Of a stretch of 64,000 bases of DNA, positions 1 to 11,498 are shown one piece after another. The stretch covers positions 5,705,464 through 5,769,463 of the forward strand of contig CM049320.1 of NCBI GenBank assembly GCA_026874595.1, in the 5' to 3' direction. The translations under genes and the position numbers were made by a program. Each line of letters starts with the position of its first letter. Position 1 is the stretch's first letter. This stretch comes from Sipunculus nudus. Its lineage: Eukaryota > Annelida > Sipuncula > Golfingiida > Sipunculidae. The notes below the pieces were generated by a model that made no database searches, was not told where the DNA came from, and saw only the letters and a program-made list of their open reading frames with translations.

Positions 1-545
1 AGCCCTATCGAATAAAAGACTTGTCGGAATTCCAATATGACCGCCACAGCCAAATCGCTGAATTTCTTTCTCGCGCGATAACTCAACAACAACATACTGC
101 AGCTTTCCCAAATTCACAGGGATGATTGGAACCTTCGATGGCTCCAGACCTATCAAATTATCGACTTTTCGGAATTACAATATGGCCACCACAGCCAAAT
201 CGCTGATTTTCTTTCGCGCGCGATAACTCAACAACAACATACTGCAGCTTTCCAAAATTCCCAGGGATGATTGGTACCTATAAGGGATCCCGACCTATTG
301 AATTACAGACCTGTTGGAATTCCAATATGGCCGCCACAGCCCAATGGCTGACTTTCTTTCGCACACAATAACTTAACAACAACCTTCTGTAGCTTTCCCT
401 ATTTCAGAGGAATCATTGGTGCCTATGAGGGCTCCAGACTTAGTGAATTACAGACTGGCTCAAAATCAAATATGGCTATCAGATTACATTCGGTGATTTT
501 CTATTGCACACAATATTTCAGACATATCTTCTTTAATATCATTTA
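1..545. repeat. 145-bp satellite, about four copies
   Basis: The same block recurs with anchors (GGAATTCCAATATGGCC-like) at about 26, 171, 316 and 461, a constant period of 145 bp. Copies 1-3 are clearly alike; each contains a CCACAGCC segment, a CGCGCGATAACTCAACAACAA segment and a GATGATTGG segment. Copy 4 is strongly diverged and fades out near 545. The left window edge cuts copy 1. The period is not a multiple of three and no frame stays open through the copies, so it is not a protein repeat. Function unknown. Confidence 0.85.
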
Positions 546-2948
546 ATCCAGTAGGATTTTTTCCTCATGCATATGGATCAAACCTGTTTCTGTTTGTCAT
601 ATTTTTCAAATTAACTTAATTTTTCACTCATATGTAAACTAGTCTAACAATTGCAGAAACGGGGGGCCCTCTGAGGACCATTGTACGACCACATCTAGTT
701 ACCTATATATTGTTGTGCGAATTGCAGGTAGGCTGAATCAACAAATCTTTTGAGTAATTATATATGATTTTCATCAACTTTAAACATACAAAATACATGG
801 GCGATGGTCCGCCATTAGAAATGGTTCTGTCCTCACACTAATGAAGCAGCATGGGTCCATCTTAAAGGTTTTTTTTCACTTTAGATCGGTCATTTCCACA
901 GTTGCAAACTTTAGGATTTTGCTCTGTTTTTTTTTTCTTTAATTTACATATTTTCTCCCATATACAATAGTAGCTTTATTAGCCTATATATAAAACGTGG
1001 AATTTCATTTATGTTTCCGTGATCCGTGGGGTCCGGGTTTTATATACAGCTATGGGCGTACGAAGTGGGCGTTTACAGGTACCATTATATAAATTGATTT
1101 GTTAAAAAAAGTCTTTTCCCCCTATAGGTGCATTAAAATCGTGACATATTGTCTCCATATTAATACTAGGCCTAAATTGAGCCACATTCGCCCCTCTCAT
1201 CCATTAATGTTAAAGAGCCCCCGACGTGTACGTTGCACTCACGACAAAAATAAAAGGCTACCGTTTTGCATGCACGACAAGAGAAAGGTCCATGGAGACA
1301 TTATATCTACCTGACCTATTTTTATGAAAGTTGTAAACCGGCCACGTGCGTTATGCCGGGTCTGAAATGTCTGTTTTGTCCTTCAAGGCTTGTTGTTTTC
1401 CCAAGCACGTACTAAACCCAGTTTGAAAATGACGAAATACCCGTTCAAAATGGCAAAGTTTATGATAAATGCTGATAATCCTGTCTTACACTCGGTTCCG
1501 TTTTTAGCAGACAGGTTTCAAAGTCACGACAATTATGTCAGATGCATGGTTTTTTTTAGCGGAGTTAAATAAAATAAGATCAAGACACTTTTGATAGGTA
1601 TGTTTAATTCTCATTACAAGTCGAGAATGGTCTTTTAATTTCCGTGTGTGTGCCGTGGCATGAAGCTATATGCACCGGGGTTGAATCCTTCGGTCACTGT
1701 GACTGATCGTGAGTCACTTTCTTCACGTTTCGAAAGGCGCCCTACACCACAGCAAAGGTTATCGAGTGTAGGCCACGTACTGAACTAAATATAGTTCAGT
1801 GGTGTAGGCTATGTACAACGGATGGCTCCAGACTATACTAAACCGTAACTAACTCATATCGTAACTACGTATCGGGGGGGGGGGGGGGGGGGGGGTTATA
1901 ACAATTTAATTGCATGATCCTCTGGCTCTCTGAGGAACATGTATTTTAAACCGATGGTTAGCCTACATTTGTTCATTTTGTATCATCAAGTACATAGGTA
2001 CCTCTCAAATTTTGAAATGCAATATTGGGAAATCAAGTCAGCGCGAGTGAATTCAGCGAGCGATCGAGCGCGCGCAGCATGCTCGGGGGCAAGGTATAGC
2101 GGGAGGGGCCGTATAGTCATAAGTTCATTTTGAGAAATTGTTAACCGAGTATATGACATCTTCTCATAATAATACTGATGACACTTTAGATAGAGATATT
2201 GAGATGTCGGAGGTGAGCAATGCAGTGGAGGTTACAGCCAGCAATGGCGCTTAATTCACTTATAGCAGTGATTAGTCAGTTATATTAGTATTTTGTCATG
2301 GAACCTGACGTTGAATTACATTTACGTCATGGAAACTTGTTGCATGGAATAGGGAGCAAGCGCCCCTCGAACGATAATAACAGAAAAACACGTCAAATAA
2401 CTGACAATGTACATTAATTATGTTCACAAATGGTTTAAGGATGTTTATTTCAACGGTTTCAGACCAAAAAGTTGTTTACTTGACTTAATTCTTCCTTAAC
2501 TCACTGTATTATTATCCGTTTGTCGACTGACAGCTTTCAAACCTTCGTGCGGCCTTCTGACCATGCATGCATATAATAATATAAGCGGTACGGCCTTTTC
2601 ACACTAGGCGGCGTGCGCGTAGCCCATAATCAGCTTCGGCCTAAATGTGCGTGTTTATCTTAAATATGTTTAATTTTTATCATGGTAAGTTTTCAATGAA
2701 CTGTTTTTCGGGCTATAACAAGCTGTTATCAGTTAGGTCGCTTAATTCACGATTTACGGCAATGATCTGACCTTTGTTTGTTATCTGGAAAACTCCCGCG
2801 TTTTTGGAAACACGTGCGTATGTTGTCAACATATCCATTAAAATGAGGCAGCTTGTTGTGAGACCCTGGCCAATAGGAACACGGCTTGCCAGGATAATGG
2901 CGAACAGATAGATCGAGATCTGGGAAGCCAAATTCACCTGAAAACCTC
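546..2948. other. Intergenic stretch without recognisable gene
   Basis: I see no coding region here. The short open frames are unremarkable and have no recognisable motif. A GC-rich patch lies near 2036-2110, and a G homopolymer is listed separately. The last 250 bp (2700-2948) lie just beyond the RNase H end of the retrotransposon fragment. They do not continue with recognisable integrase sequence. Confidence 0.5.
1874..1895 (+). repeat. G homopolymer, 22 bases
   Basis: An uninterrupted run of 22 G follows TATC and precedes TTATAA. Such tracts can form G-quadruplexes and are prone to length errors in sequencing, so the exact length should not be trusted. Confidence 0.9.
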
Positions 2949-4321
2949 TTAATTGCCCTGAACATGTTTTATCAACAGGTCCTGAGCGTGAGACATTTCC
3001 TGGACAGAGACATGTTTACCAGTGTTAGATCGGTTTCCTCGAAGAAACTGCATCACCCTGATGGTCCAACATATCCCCTTTTTTAGTCGATAAAAGGAAG
3101 AATAATGTCTCAACAAGGCCTCTAAAGGATGCTTATTTACCTTAGTAACATCAGTGGTACTAACATCAACATTCAACTCGCTTTGTCCCTCTTTAACATC
3201 CGATCGTTTGACTTCCGGATCCTTTTCGAGATAGCAAGACAAGTGAGGCGGGTCAACCCAAGAATCCCTATGCCTTGACAGAAAACCTGGACCATGAAAC
3301 CATAATTGCGGTAAAGATTTACCGTCACAACCCCGTGACAAAATGTCAGCTGGATTCCCACAACCTTTGACGTGGCACCATTGCTCAGGGTCGCTCATTT
3401 CGCGAATCTGTGACACCCTGTTGGCGACGAAAACCTTGAATCTTTTCGTGTCATTTTGAATGTAAGCGATAGTAATCTGACTGTCTGTCCAAAAGGTTGA
3501 TTTCAGTAAGCACACTTGAAGCTCTTTCCTGATAAGAGAATGAAGCCTTGCAGCAACTACGGCAGCAGAAAGTTCAAGCCTAGGAACGGTGACCTGTTTG
3601 ATGGGTGCTAATCTACTCTTACTAGCCAAAAGGGCATCATGAATCTGCCCCCTGCAATTGACAATTCTAAGGTAACTGCACGCTCCAAATGCCAGTTCAC
3701 TGGCGTCACAAAAATGGTGCAGCTCCATGACACCATCTTCAAAATCGCTTGGTACGACACACCTTTGGAAACTCAGGTCCTGAACACACTTGAAGGATTT
3801 TAACCAAATTTGCCATTTCCTTGCAAGATCAGGAGGTATGCACACGTCCCAAGGCAACTTGAGACGTGTTGCCTCTTGGAATAACATCTTCCCCACCACT
3901 ACGATTGGCGAAATAAGCCCTATTGGGTCAAATCCTGAAGATAGTTGGCTGAGCATTTGCCTTTTCGTGGGAACACCACACATTTCCTCACATTTACTGA
4001 CATAGTAAAAATCATCCTGATGAATATCCCATTTGATGCCTAATGCCCTACTATGCATTTGAGGAGAAATCTCTTTGGCTTCTTTTGCCCTGTCTTCAAT
4101 AGGTATCTCTCTTAACAGCTGTGGGTGATTTACAACGAATTTGGTCAGATTAAAGCCACCATGCTGAAGTACCTGTTTGGTCTCAAATATCACTTGCCTG
4201 GCTTCACTAACAGATCCCATGGATTTAAGTAGGTCATCAACATAGAAGGATTTGTTTACTGTATCTCTGATCAGTTTATTGACAGGCATCGGTGAATCCA
4301 GAACAGTTTTACGAAGGGCCA
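2949..4321 (-). pseudogene. BEL/Pao pol: RT catalytic end and RNase H
   Basis: This 457-residue open frame starts inside the RT domain: an ALRKT segment is followed by the YVDD polymerase active-site box near residue 27. After the RT thumb-like part comes RNase H, with all four expected acidic positions visible: FCDAS, LELSAAV, TDSQ and NPADILSRG, in order. A W-x-GP-x-FL segment typical of the RNase H end of BEL/Pao follows. The frame stops at 2949, about where the zinc-binding and integrase domains should begin; they are absent here. The 5' boundary is a deletion joint and not a start codon: the RT fingers and most of the palm are missing. RT copies element RNA into DNA and RNase H removes the RNA strand, but this copy cannot make a working enzyme. 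Confidence 0.85.
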
Positions 4322-4534
4322 CGGGACCGGCGGCACATAATGACCATTGACATGTTCAATTTCACGTTCCCAAAGGTCAAGAACTTTACGATCCTCTACC
4401 GAATATGATAATGACCCATCATTGAACGATTCCAACTCCCATAACCTATCAACTTGCTGCTCTAGACTTATGAAGTTGGACGTAACCTTAATTTGACATC
4501 TGTCTGCCTGCTTATGGGACCATTCAATGCCCAT
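4316..4534 (-). pseudogene. BEL/Pao pol: protease-RT linker fragment
   Basis: The frame carries the segment after the protease, including NFISLEQQ, SYSVEDRKVLDLWE and NGHYVPPVPW. These match the conserved run leading into the BEL/Pao reverse transcriptase. It is offset by one frame from the upstream gag-protease frame (shift near 4500). At about 4316-4322 the sequence jumps from VPPVPW straight to the ALRKT segment close to the RT active site. Roughly 1 kb of RT coding DNA is therefore deleted; that figure is an estimate from the usual family length. Confidence 0.75.
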
Positions 4535-5925
4535 CCAAGCATTTTTCGTGCAGCGTACGGCTGCTTTCTACTATTAGGATTGAACTTGATTTCTAGAGGC
4601 ATCAATAGATGCGCGTGGTCCATGCCAATAAGGATGTCAACCTGGACATCGTGGCCAACCTGAGGAATTGGAAGATCTGCCAGATATGGATATTCCTTTA
4701 AATCTATTTTACTGCTGGGATACCTTGCAGGGATGTTGGGAACTACAAATACATTTTTCAACTCAACCGTGTGCTCCTTGTCTGGAGTAGAGACATCGAA
4801 GGACACAACCTCAGAAGTAGTATTTGCACTACGACCAAGAGTATTTATTTTGTAGTTCTCTGACATACCTTTCAAGTTCAAACACATGGCTAACTTCTGC
4901 GAGATGAAAGTACTGGTTGACCCCGTATCTAAAAGAGCAAAAACTTCAACCTGTTCACCAACAAGAACCTGAACGATTGGCAAGCAAACTGTAGAACACA
5001 GATCAATATGCATACCAACATTACTGACATTTGCATGACTATTTCTGACAGTTACAGTTTCCCTACCTGTATTAGCTGGTGATTCATTTTCATTACTTGT
5101 AATGACTGGTGTTACATTTTCATTACCTGTATTGACTGGTGTACTGTCAGTGTGACCTGTAATGCTAGAACCATCAAAGTGAATGAATTTTGTATGTGTT
5201 TTGTTACAACCTGGCACTGAACAAACCGTATTTTTGCGACATTCATAGCTGTTGTGACCATGTAGCAAACAATTATAGCACAATCTATTCTTTTTGACAA
5301 TTTCAAACCTGTTTTTAGGTGACATACTCTTAAAGGCATCACACTGAAAAAGTTTGTGGTTCTGGCTACACACAACACATGTTCGCGCCACTGTGGATGT
5401 CCGTGCAGAGGTAGTTTGTGTTGGTGCAGTATACTGCGATGAGTGGGCCCCACTGGAAGTAGGATTGGATGAATACAACACCGAATGACAGGTGGCGCTT
5501 TTAAGACTACTACGTGACTTGAGGGCATCTGTGCCATAGACCGGATCACACGCATCAGACGCCGCCGTCTTGACGAATTCTACAAAGTCTCTGAAATTTG
5601 GATAAGCGTCTTTCTCCTTCTTGTTTTCTAGGGCCCTTTTCCGCCATTAGTTTTTCAGATACTGCGGACATCTTTGTAAAATGTCAATAATACTCTGTTG
5701 CGTGTTTATTTCATCGTAGGCGTGCAACTTTTCTAACGCAGTCAAACCCATTGATAAGTCATCTGCGAATTACTGAAGATCATTCGGTTTGGATACACTT
5801 TTTCCACGCTTAAGATCACCAATGATGCTTCGCGACAATAAGTGGGAGTTACCAAACCTGCTCTGTAAAATGTGTCGAGCCTGCTGATAGCCCTCATCCC
5901 CACCAATCAAAGCACAGTTTTTTTA
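4468..5925 (-). pseudogene. BEL/Pao gag C-terminus, zinc knuckle and protease
   Basis: After a frameshift near 5925, at an A-run, the gag frame continues through two in-frame TAA stops (5770-5772 and 5647-5649). It then runs open to 4468. Visible motifs are a CVVC segment, a retroviral-type zinc knuckle (CYNCLLHGHNSYEC pattern), and an aspartic protease active site (ALLDTGSTSTFI) with a later LIGMDH. A GWALNGPI segment marks the end of the protease region. In the family, this protease cleaves the polyprotein. The region 5481-4468 alone is an uninterrupted 337-residue frame, but with upstream stops and a downstream frameshift near 4500 it is a relic. Confidence 0.8.
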
Positions 5926-6430
5926 TTGCAGCTTTGGCGGCACCATCTGTGTATTGTAAAAGTCTTGTAAGTTTCACTTGACCTTGTGTAATTTTACTGT
6001 CCACGACTTTGTCAAAAATTGCCTTGAAAGTTTGATATTTGAGGGGGCTGCCACCGAATTTGTCAAGTTCAACTTTGGGGATGCTCATAAAATTAACAAT
6101 GTCGACTGGTGACATGACAGAGTCTTTCTCACCATCGACCTTTGGCTTTTGTGATTTTAGCCAACTACGAGCAGATTTAACTTTAATCACATAATTTGAC
6201 TCAACCTCATGAAACCAAAGATCACTTTGTTCTAGTTCATCGTCACTCTCAAGAAAGGTATTGTAAGCGTCATGAGACGCACCTAGTTCAAGGAAGCTTT
6301 TCTGCAATTGTTCAAACTTAGATCGCACGCCATCCATACCTTCTTCAGCCACAAGTCTGTCGAGGTTACCCAAATGTCGAGTGATGGCTGCCTTCTTCTG
6401 ACGACGAACAATCTTGGCCGAATCAGCCAT
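5894..6430 (-). pseudogene. BEL/Pao gag N-terminal region (DUF1759-like)
   Basis: The frame starts with ATG at 6430 and gives 178 residues. The N-terminal half is charged and helical-looking. The C-terminal half has a KLDKFGGSP-like segment (VELDKFGGSPLKYQTFKAIF), followed by the KLTRLLQY region typical of BEL/Pao and Pao-like gag (DUF1759). The true frame leaves this one at an A-run near 5925-5930, so the annotated C-terminus (ending WWG) is out of frame. In the family this protein forms the particle shell. Confidence 0.8.
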
Positions 6431-7845
6431 GTTGTAGAATCTTATTCACTGTAATGCGTGGTCAGGGAAAAACTACTTCGAGTTGTAGAAAGGTTCTTTA
6501 TTCACTCAAACATGGTGAATCTGTGCAAGAATAAACAAAGGAAATTCGATATGAAATCAGTCACGGTGCAATAATGTAAACCTAATTCGGTTTCATTAGA
6601 AGTCCATATCACATTAAAGTCCACATCGCAATATATTTCCTCTTTCCGTAGATTTAAAAGGTGTAAATGAAACTGTATTTCCAATTAATGACACCACGAG
6701 TCTTTGGTATATTAACTTAAGACTGATCCCCTCCGTAATCGTAACTTGACCTCTGTTGGCATGACCTTAGTACAATATACCAACACTTATTACACCTTAT
6801 AATTATGGATTTGTTCACATACATATATAAATCAATAGAGCTATGTTATATATGCATATGTTTACATGTGCATATTTTCGGAACAAAATAATGAACAGGC
6901 TTGATTCATCACTGTGTATATATCAAAATCTGCCATTAATTAAATTTAAATGACTCATTCGTTAATCAGGATAATTATTAACTTATGGCGTGTATCCGAG
7001 CAACACAACCCATCATCCATATGCTGAACATAGTAGCAATATTTAAATAACACTTACAAGATTCATGCGCCTTCTGCAACGACTTAACCACGCTATATTA
7101 CTGGTGCCAGCAACACTCCCAGGCTGGTGCTGAAAGGTATACTATATGAGTTCACGACTTTGTACCATTTACATCAAATATTTAGTGACATGCTGTGAAT
7201 AGTTATATTTAAATAAGTAGTTTAACCTATTACTGGTAACGTTTCGTATAACCACACTCTAGCACGGTCAAATATTAAATCATGTTATACAGACATTTTG
7301 TGCCAACGACAGGACAAGGGTGACACACAAGGGACCCCTTTTTGATGGGCGACACTCAGCATAAACATCAATAAGGATTCAACAAGACGAGCCCTGTCAT
7401 AAACCGTACCCAAGTCCTATCAACCGTACTGACTTATAAATCAAACTTACAACCAACACTACCAAATGTGTCTAGATAATTGTGTAAACTTTGACAGTGA
7501 GCGATAACTGCGGAGATAAACATCCAACAATTTGTATATGCAATAAGCCCTCATATATTCCATTATAAAGTACACTAGGGCCGCCTAAGCGAAAGGCTGG
7601 GAATCTAGCCGCTTGGCCATAGATTCACATTAATAACACTCCCCGACTTGTCGAACCCGCACCACCGGAGCGACAGACCTGGATTCTCACCGTTAAGCCA
7701 TCACATCTTCCCGCCTTGAATTCTTATAAATTCAACCGATACAAGATAAAAATACTCAGCAAGCATCATAACCTTAGATGGGGGACACTTATGAAATAAC
7801 ATTTTATAGCAGTAACCTTTCTGAAACAACGCTTCCTCCTAGAAA
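6431..7845 (-). repeat. LTR-like spacer of the BEL/Pao element
   Basis: This 1.4-kb non-coding segment separates the end of one BEL/Pao reading frame (stop at 7846) from the start of the next (ATG at 6430). That is the position of an LTR plus leader. On the minus strand an AATAAA lies about 90 bases before the gag ATG, followed by TTTCTACAAC; a second TTCTACAAC directly precedes the ATG. A purine-rich AGGAGGAAG follows the integrase stop. I could not fix exact TG...CA ends or a tRNA primer-binding site. It also contains tRNA-like sequence, so it may be an LTR with an insertion. Only one copy is present, so LTR identity rests on position. Confidence 0.5.
7641..7710 (-). other. tRNA-like sequence (A and B box), probably SINE head
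   Basis: On the minus strand TGGCTTAACGG (near A box) is followed, at tRNA-like spacing, by GGTTCGA (B box core). The T-stem does not pair well (GCGGG against AGTCG) and no acceptor stem is obvious, so it is not a functional tRNA. About 75 bases further on the same strand a second perfect A-box match, TGGCCAAGCGG (about 7607-7617), occurs without a B box. It is either a tRNA-derived SINE or a tRNA pseudogene embedded in the LTR-like spacer. Confidence 0.3.
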
Positions 7846-8831
7846 TTAATCACGAGTTGCACCTTCCAACAGAATCAACTCGGTTATTGGTCTAATAATC
7901 TGAGAAGTTTTAGTTTTCACTTTGGCGCTTCTTACTAAGCCGTCTCTCCCTTGAGTCACCTCCAAAATCAAGCCTAGAGGCCAAGATCCTCTCGGAGAAT
8001 TTTCGTCTTTGATCAATACCAAATCGCCAACACTGACGTTTCCTCATTCCATTTCTGTCTTCTCTGCAGTTCAGGTAAGTACTCGCGAAGCCATTTTCTC
8101 CAAAACTCTGAGGAGACGTGCTGCACATATCGGCAACGTTTTCGGTATGTATCTTGTGTATCGAAAGAGCCCCACAAGAGAGAGGGATTGCTCCTATTGA
8201 GCAATAAGTGATTTGGTGTCAAAGGTGTATCGTCATCTACGTCGTCGCTACATTTCGTGATGGGACGACCATTAACGATGTTTTCAACTTCACAAAAGAC
8301 TGTAATGAGCACGTCATCTGTCATCCGACCACAGGAATTCAGGAGAGCCACAAGAACCTTTCGTATGGTGCGAATCATTCTCTCCCACACTCCGCCACGA
8401 TGCAAAGCTAGCGGGGGATTAAATGACCAGTCCACTTCTTTCCTGCTGGCTGCCCGCACAACCTGATCCCTATCTAGATCACGCAGACTTCTCGATAGCT
8501 CCGTCCTAGCCCCCACCAAGTTGGTTCCATTGTCTGACCACACCTTTTCAGGATACCCCCTTCTCGCACAGAACCTCACGAAACCGTTGATAAACGTATC
8601 GGTTTCCAGGCTGTTCAAAACCTCTATATGGATGGCCCTCGTATTGAAACAGGTGTACAAACATCCATATCTTTTCACCTCTGAACGACCAACTCTCACA
8701 TAAAAGGGTCCGAACAGATCAACGCCAACATAGCAAAAGGGAGGCTTACCAGGCTCACATCGTTCAGCTGGGAGATCTGCCATTCTTTGTGTCAGAGGAC
8801 GGCCAAACAGTTTCTTACAAACAAGAAATTG
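7846..8831 (-). pseudogene. BEL/Pao integrase and C-terminal domain
   Basis: The frame picks up inside the zinc-binding region (VCKKLFGRPL, ending near 8831 on the plus coordinate). It runs through a DDE integrase core: GVDLFGPF (first Asp), SDNGTNLVGA (second Asp), and GGVWERMI (Glu). A PLTPNHLLL segment and a WRKWLREYLPELQ segment follow. A single frameshift near 8045 separates this from the DUF5641-type tail ([19 protein letters not shown]). That tail then stays open to [15 protein letters not shown] and a TAA at 7846-7848, the normal end of a BEL/Pao polyprotein. Upstream, an in-frame TAA near 8850 and loss of similarity mark the break. Integrase inserts the cDNA into the host chromosome; this copy is damaged but recent-looking. 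Confidence 0.88.
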
Positions 8832-9310
8832 TGAATTGGGGTTATAAAATTAGACTGTAAAGCGTTTCAGATACCGTGGCAAGTATTATTTTCTACCCAA
8901 ACTTGTTAAAAAATACCCATAGAAGGAAAATGATGTATCATTTATACCCAGTTGTCACTTTTTCATCGGATATTTAGGTCGCGCAAAATTATTTTGCGGG
9001 ACGCGTTTTTTTTGCACCACGAAAAATGAATGCTTTTTCCAAGACTGAAGTAGCCTAGCACTTCAGTCTTGATCGAGACTAATTAGTATTTAGCACGGGT
9101 GAAAAGTGCATGCAGAGGTTTTCACGGACACTCGATTATTCACTATTGGAATGTATAACAAATCAGAGACATATTTATATACTTCTTGTTTCAAATTTTC
9201 ACAGCATTGAGCGAACTAGAAACGCATTAGAACAGATAAAGATGCGTCACTGCCATGAGTGGGTACAGGAGTTTGTCCTAGAGGTCTGAACCCATCGACA
9301 TGCGGGATTT
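8832..9310. other. Intergenic stretch with one perfect hairpin
   Basis: No coding sequence was seen. A perfect 12-base inverted repeat (CAAGACTGAAGT at 9040-9051 and its complement at 9060-9071) with an 8-base loop could form a stem-loop. The rest is plain AT-rich DNA. Confidence 0.5.
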
Positions 9311-10570
9311 AGGGTAGAGCAGGGCAAGACGCACCCCCGGGGTAAAATGCCCACCCACCTTTTATTATGCATGTGCCTTCAAACTGGCGCCACCAAACTT
9401 GGTGTCGGCATTTCGAAATTAATTCACCTGAAGCCACCGAACCGTATAAAAGGAAAGTAACAGTTATAGCTGGGTCCCCAACAAGCGTCAGTTATCTGAT
9501 GATCGCCCGGGTGCCGATACCGGCAATGGCGTGAAACTCGGAGTAATAACACGATGCTCCAGCGTGCTTAACGTTTAGTTATATATATATAATACTTTTA
9601 AAAGGAATTCGGTTCACGTCTGTTCGCAATGTTCTCTAAAACCGCGTTGTGTACAATGTTGTGCCATACATCATTTGAAAGGTTATGATCCCCGGAGTGA
9701 CATAGGCGATATGAAAATAAATAATATTTTATGTACATATAAGTTTGAGTGATTTTTCCGGTTTTTTACCGAGCGCAGCCGAACTGCCTTCGGCAATCAC
9801 CGGAATGCGTGCATCGTGGTCACTTAACCTCTAACACTAAGGACTATTGTTCATATGAATAACGCTTGCTTTCAATGAGGGATTTGACCCACGTGCGCGG
9901 TCAGTAAAAGAGAAAAACACATGATTCTCGCTTTATGAAATGGAGAGTTCAACCTATGCAGAAGGATTAATGACAAAACCTAATTCAAGGTCCCAATTTC
10001 ATGGAACAGGGCTGGGGTGGGGTGGGGTTGAGTGGTGGCGGGTGTTTCAGGCCTCAAAAGTTGCCTGTTACGATGAAAGAAATGTTGCGGTGGTTGAAAA
10101 GGGGATACGGACCCACTGCATGGAGTCCCGCTGGGTCCGCTTCTGCTACTTACGATGTATGCGTATTTCTGTTTCCTTCTTCAGGAACAGTTTCCTTGCA
10201 ACGTACATTTAATTAATCTTTCATATGTTCCTCACATCAATTTATTATTTATACGTCCAACGATAGAAACCAGTCAAATATCAACGAAACGCTGTATACG
10301 CCTCCGCGTCTCATTCCGGTTCGCAATGTAAACCATCACTGACCAGGTCTTCAAGGTAAACATACCGGGGTATGAGTTTTGCCACAAGCACAGCGCCACA
10401 AAATAACAGTAAAAAATATTTGAACATATCGTATTCCGAGAGTATCCCACTAAAAATCTATATTTTCTTTTAACTTTTATAATAAATAATGAGCCAACAT
10501 TCAATATCTCAGTAATTATATCTCCAAGACCCCAGTAAAAAGCAGCCCGGTATACCGGGTTTATCAGCTA

Positions 10571-10705
10571 GTATATATATATATAATACATGTATATAAA
10601 TATATGTATAAAAATATATATAATATAATGTATTTATATTTATATATATTTTATTTATATTAATATATATTTAAATATGAAATATGTAATTATGTATGGT
10701 GGGTT

Positions 10706-10750
<45 letters not shown>
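10571..10750. repeat. AT-rich block followed by (GA)n microsatellite
   Basis: About 115 bp of nearly pure A/T (TATATA and TTTATA variants) is followed after a short spacer by roughly 20 GA units (10709-10749). Any reading frame through the GA run is low-complexity and not a gene. Confidence 0.9.
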
Positions 10751-10752
<2 letters not shown>

Positions 10753-11498
10753 ACAAATTATTAAATGCTCTCTCACTTTTTCAGATGGCTCATACGTATA
10801 CTTTGAAATCCAAGCGAGATGTCTATTGGCAGGTTGCCTAACGACTGGCTGTAAAAGCTGTTTGCTTAGCAGCATCCAGCTTAAATTCTGAGGAGGAATG
10901 TATTTGGACTTGCCAGTCACCTGATGCTCAGCCTTGGTTTTTATCTAATTAAAGAGGCCTACTTACCTATAAAGCAGGTTGAATATATACAAAAAATACC
11001 GTCTTCTCTTTGAAATCAATTGGTACCTGCTAAAATATTGCCCTAAACGCCTTGGCTTACTAGAGTGGACCTAGCTCGTTCACGAGCTTGCGCCAACCTA
11101 AGCATAGCGAGAGGGACTCCGTGTATCGCCCGGGCCACAATACCTGTCAATCAGGAGATGCCCTGAGTGACATTGCCCAAAAATGTTATACATGTTCCCA
11201 CTGACTGAAACATCGCGTGTTGCAGTGGAACAAGGACCTGATACATGGGGCATATGGTGCGTGTCATTTCAGCAGCGGTCCGTGGACCTATCGTAAAAAT
11301 CTGTTGCGATAGGTTCTACAATGAATTTACATTCGGCAGATGGGCCGTAATGTTTATTCAGGACCGTAATGTCCATCCTGCTGAGCAGAAATATATAGGC
11401 CTGTCAGGGGACATATGAAGGTCCATGCATGGACTAGTTTGAACTACTCTTTGTTTGAGATCTGTCGCGGATGTACAAAATCGGACCTCTGGTTACGC

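Larger units (their letters stand above)
2949..8831 (-). mobile_element. BEL/Pao LTR retrotransposon, permuted and decayed
   Basis: Reading along the minus strand (8831 to 2949) gives: integrase plus C-terminal domain and a natural polyprotein stop (7846), a 1.4-kb non-coding LTR-like spacer, a gag start (6430), CCHC knuckle, aspartic protease, then the RT catalytic end and RNase H (to 2949). The normal BEL/Pao order is LTR-gag-pro-RT-RNaseH-INT-LTR. Here the 3' end lies upstream of the 5' end around one LTR-like spacer. The two outer breakpoints fall close together on the element map: just after RNase H and just before integrase. Coding damage includes two frameshifts, two stops and an RT deletion in the gag-pol part, and one frameshift in the integrase part. 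It is not autonomous. Confidence 0.8.

Noticed and set aside
6431-6500. tRNA primer-binding site of the BEL/Pao element
   Set aside because: No TGG-starting match directly after a plausible LTR end could be identified, so it is not annotated.
7641-7710. Functional tRNA gene
   Set aside because: A and B boxes are present, but the T-stem and acceptor stem do not pair.
10690-10920. Minus-strand frame ending in Ser-Leu repeats
   Set aside because: It is the translation of the (GA)n microsatellite plus flanking non-coding DNA.
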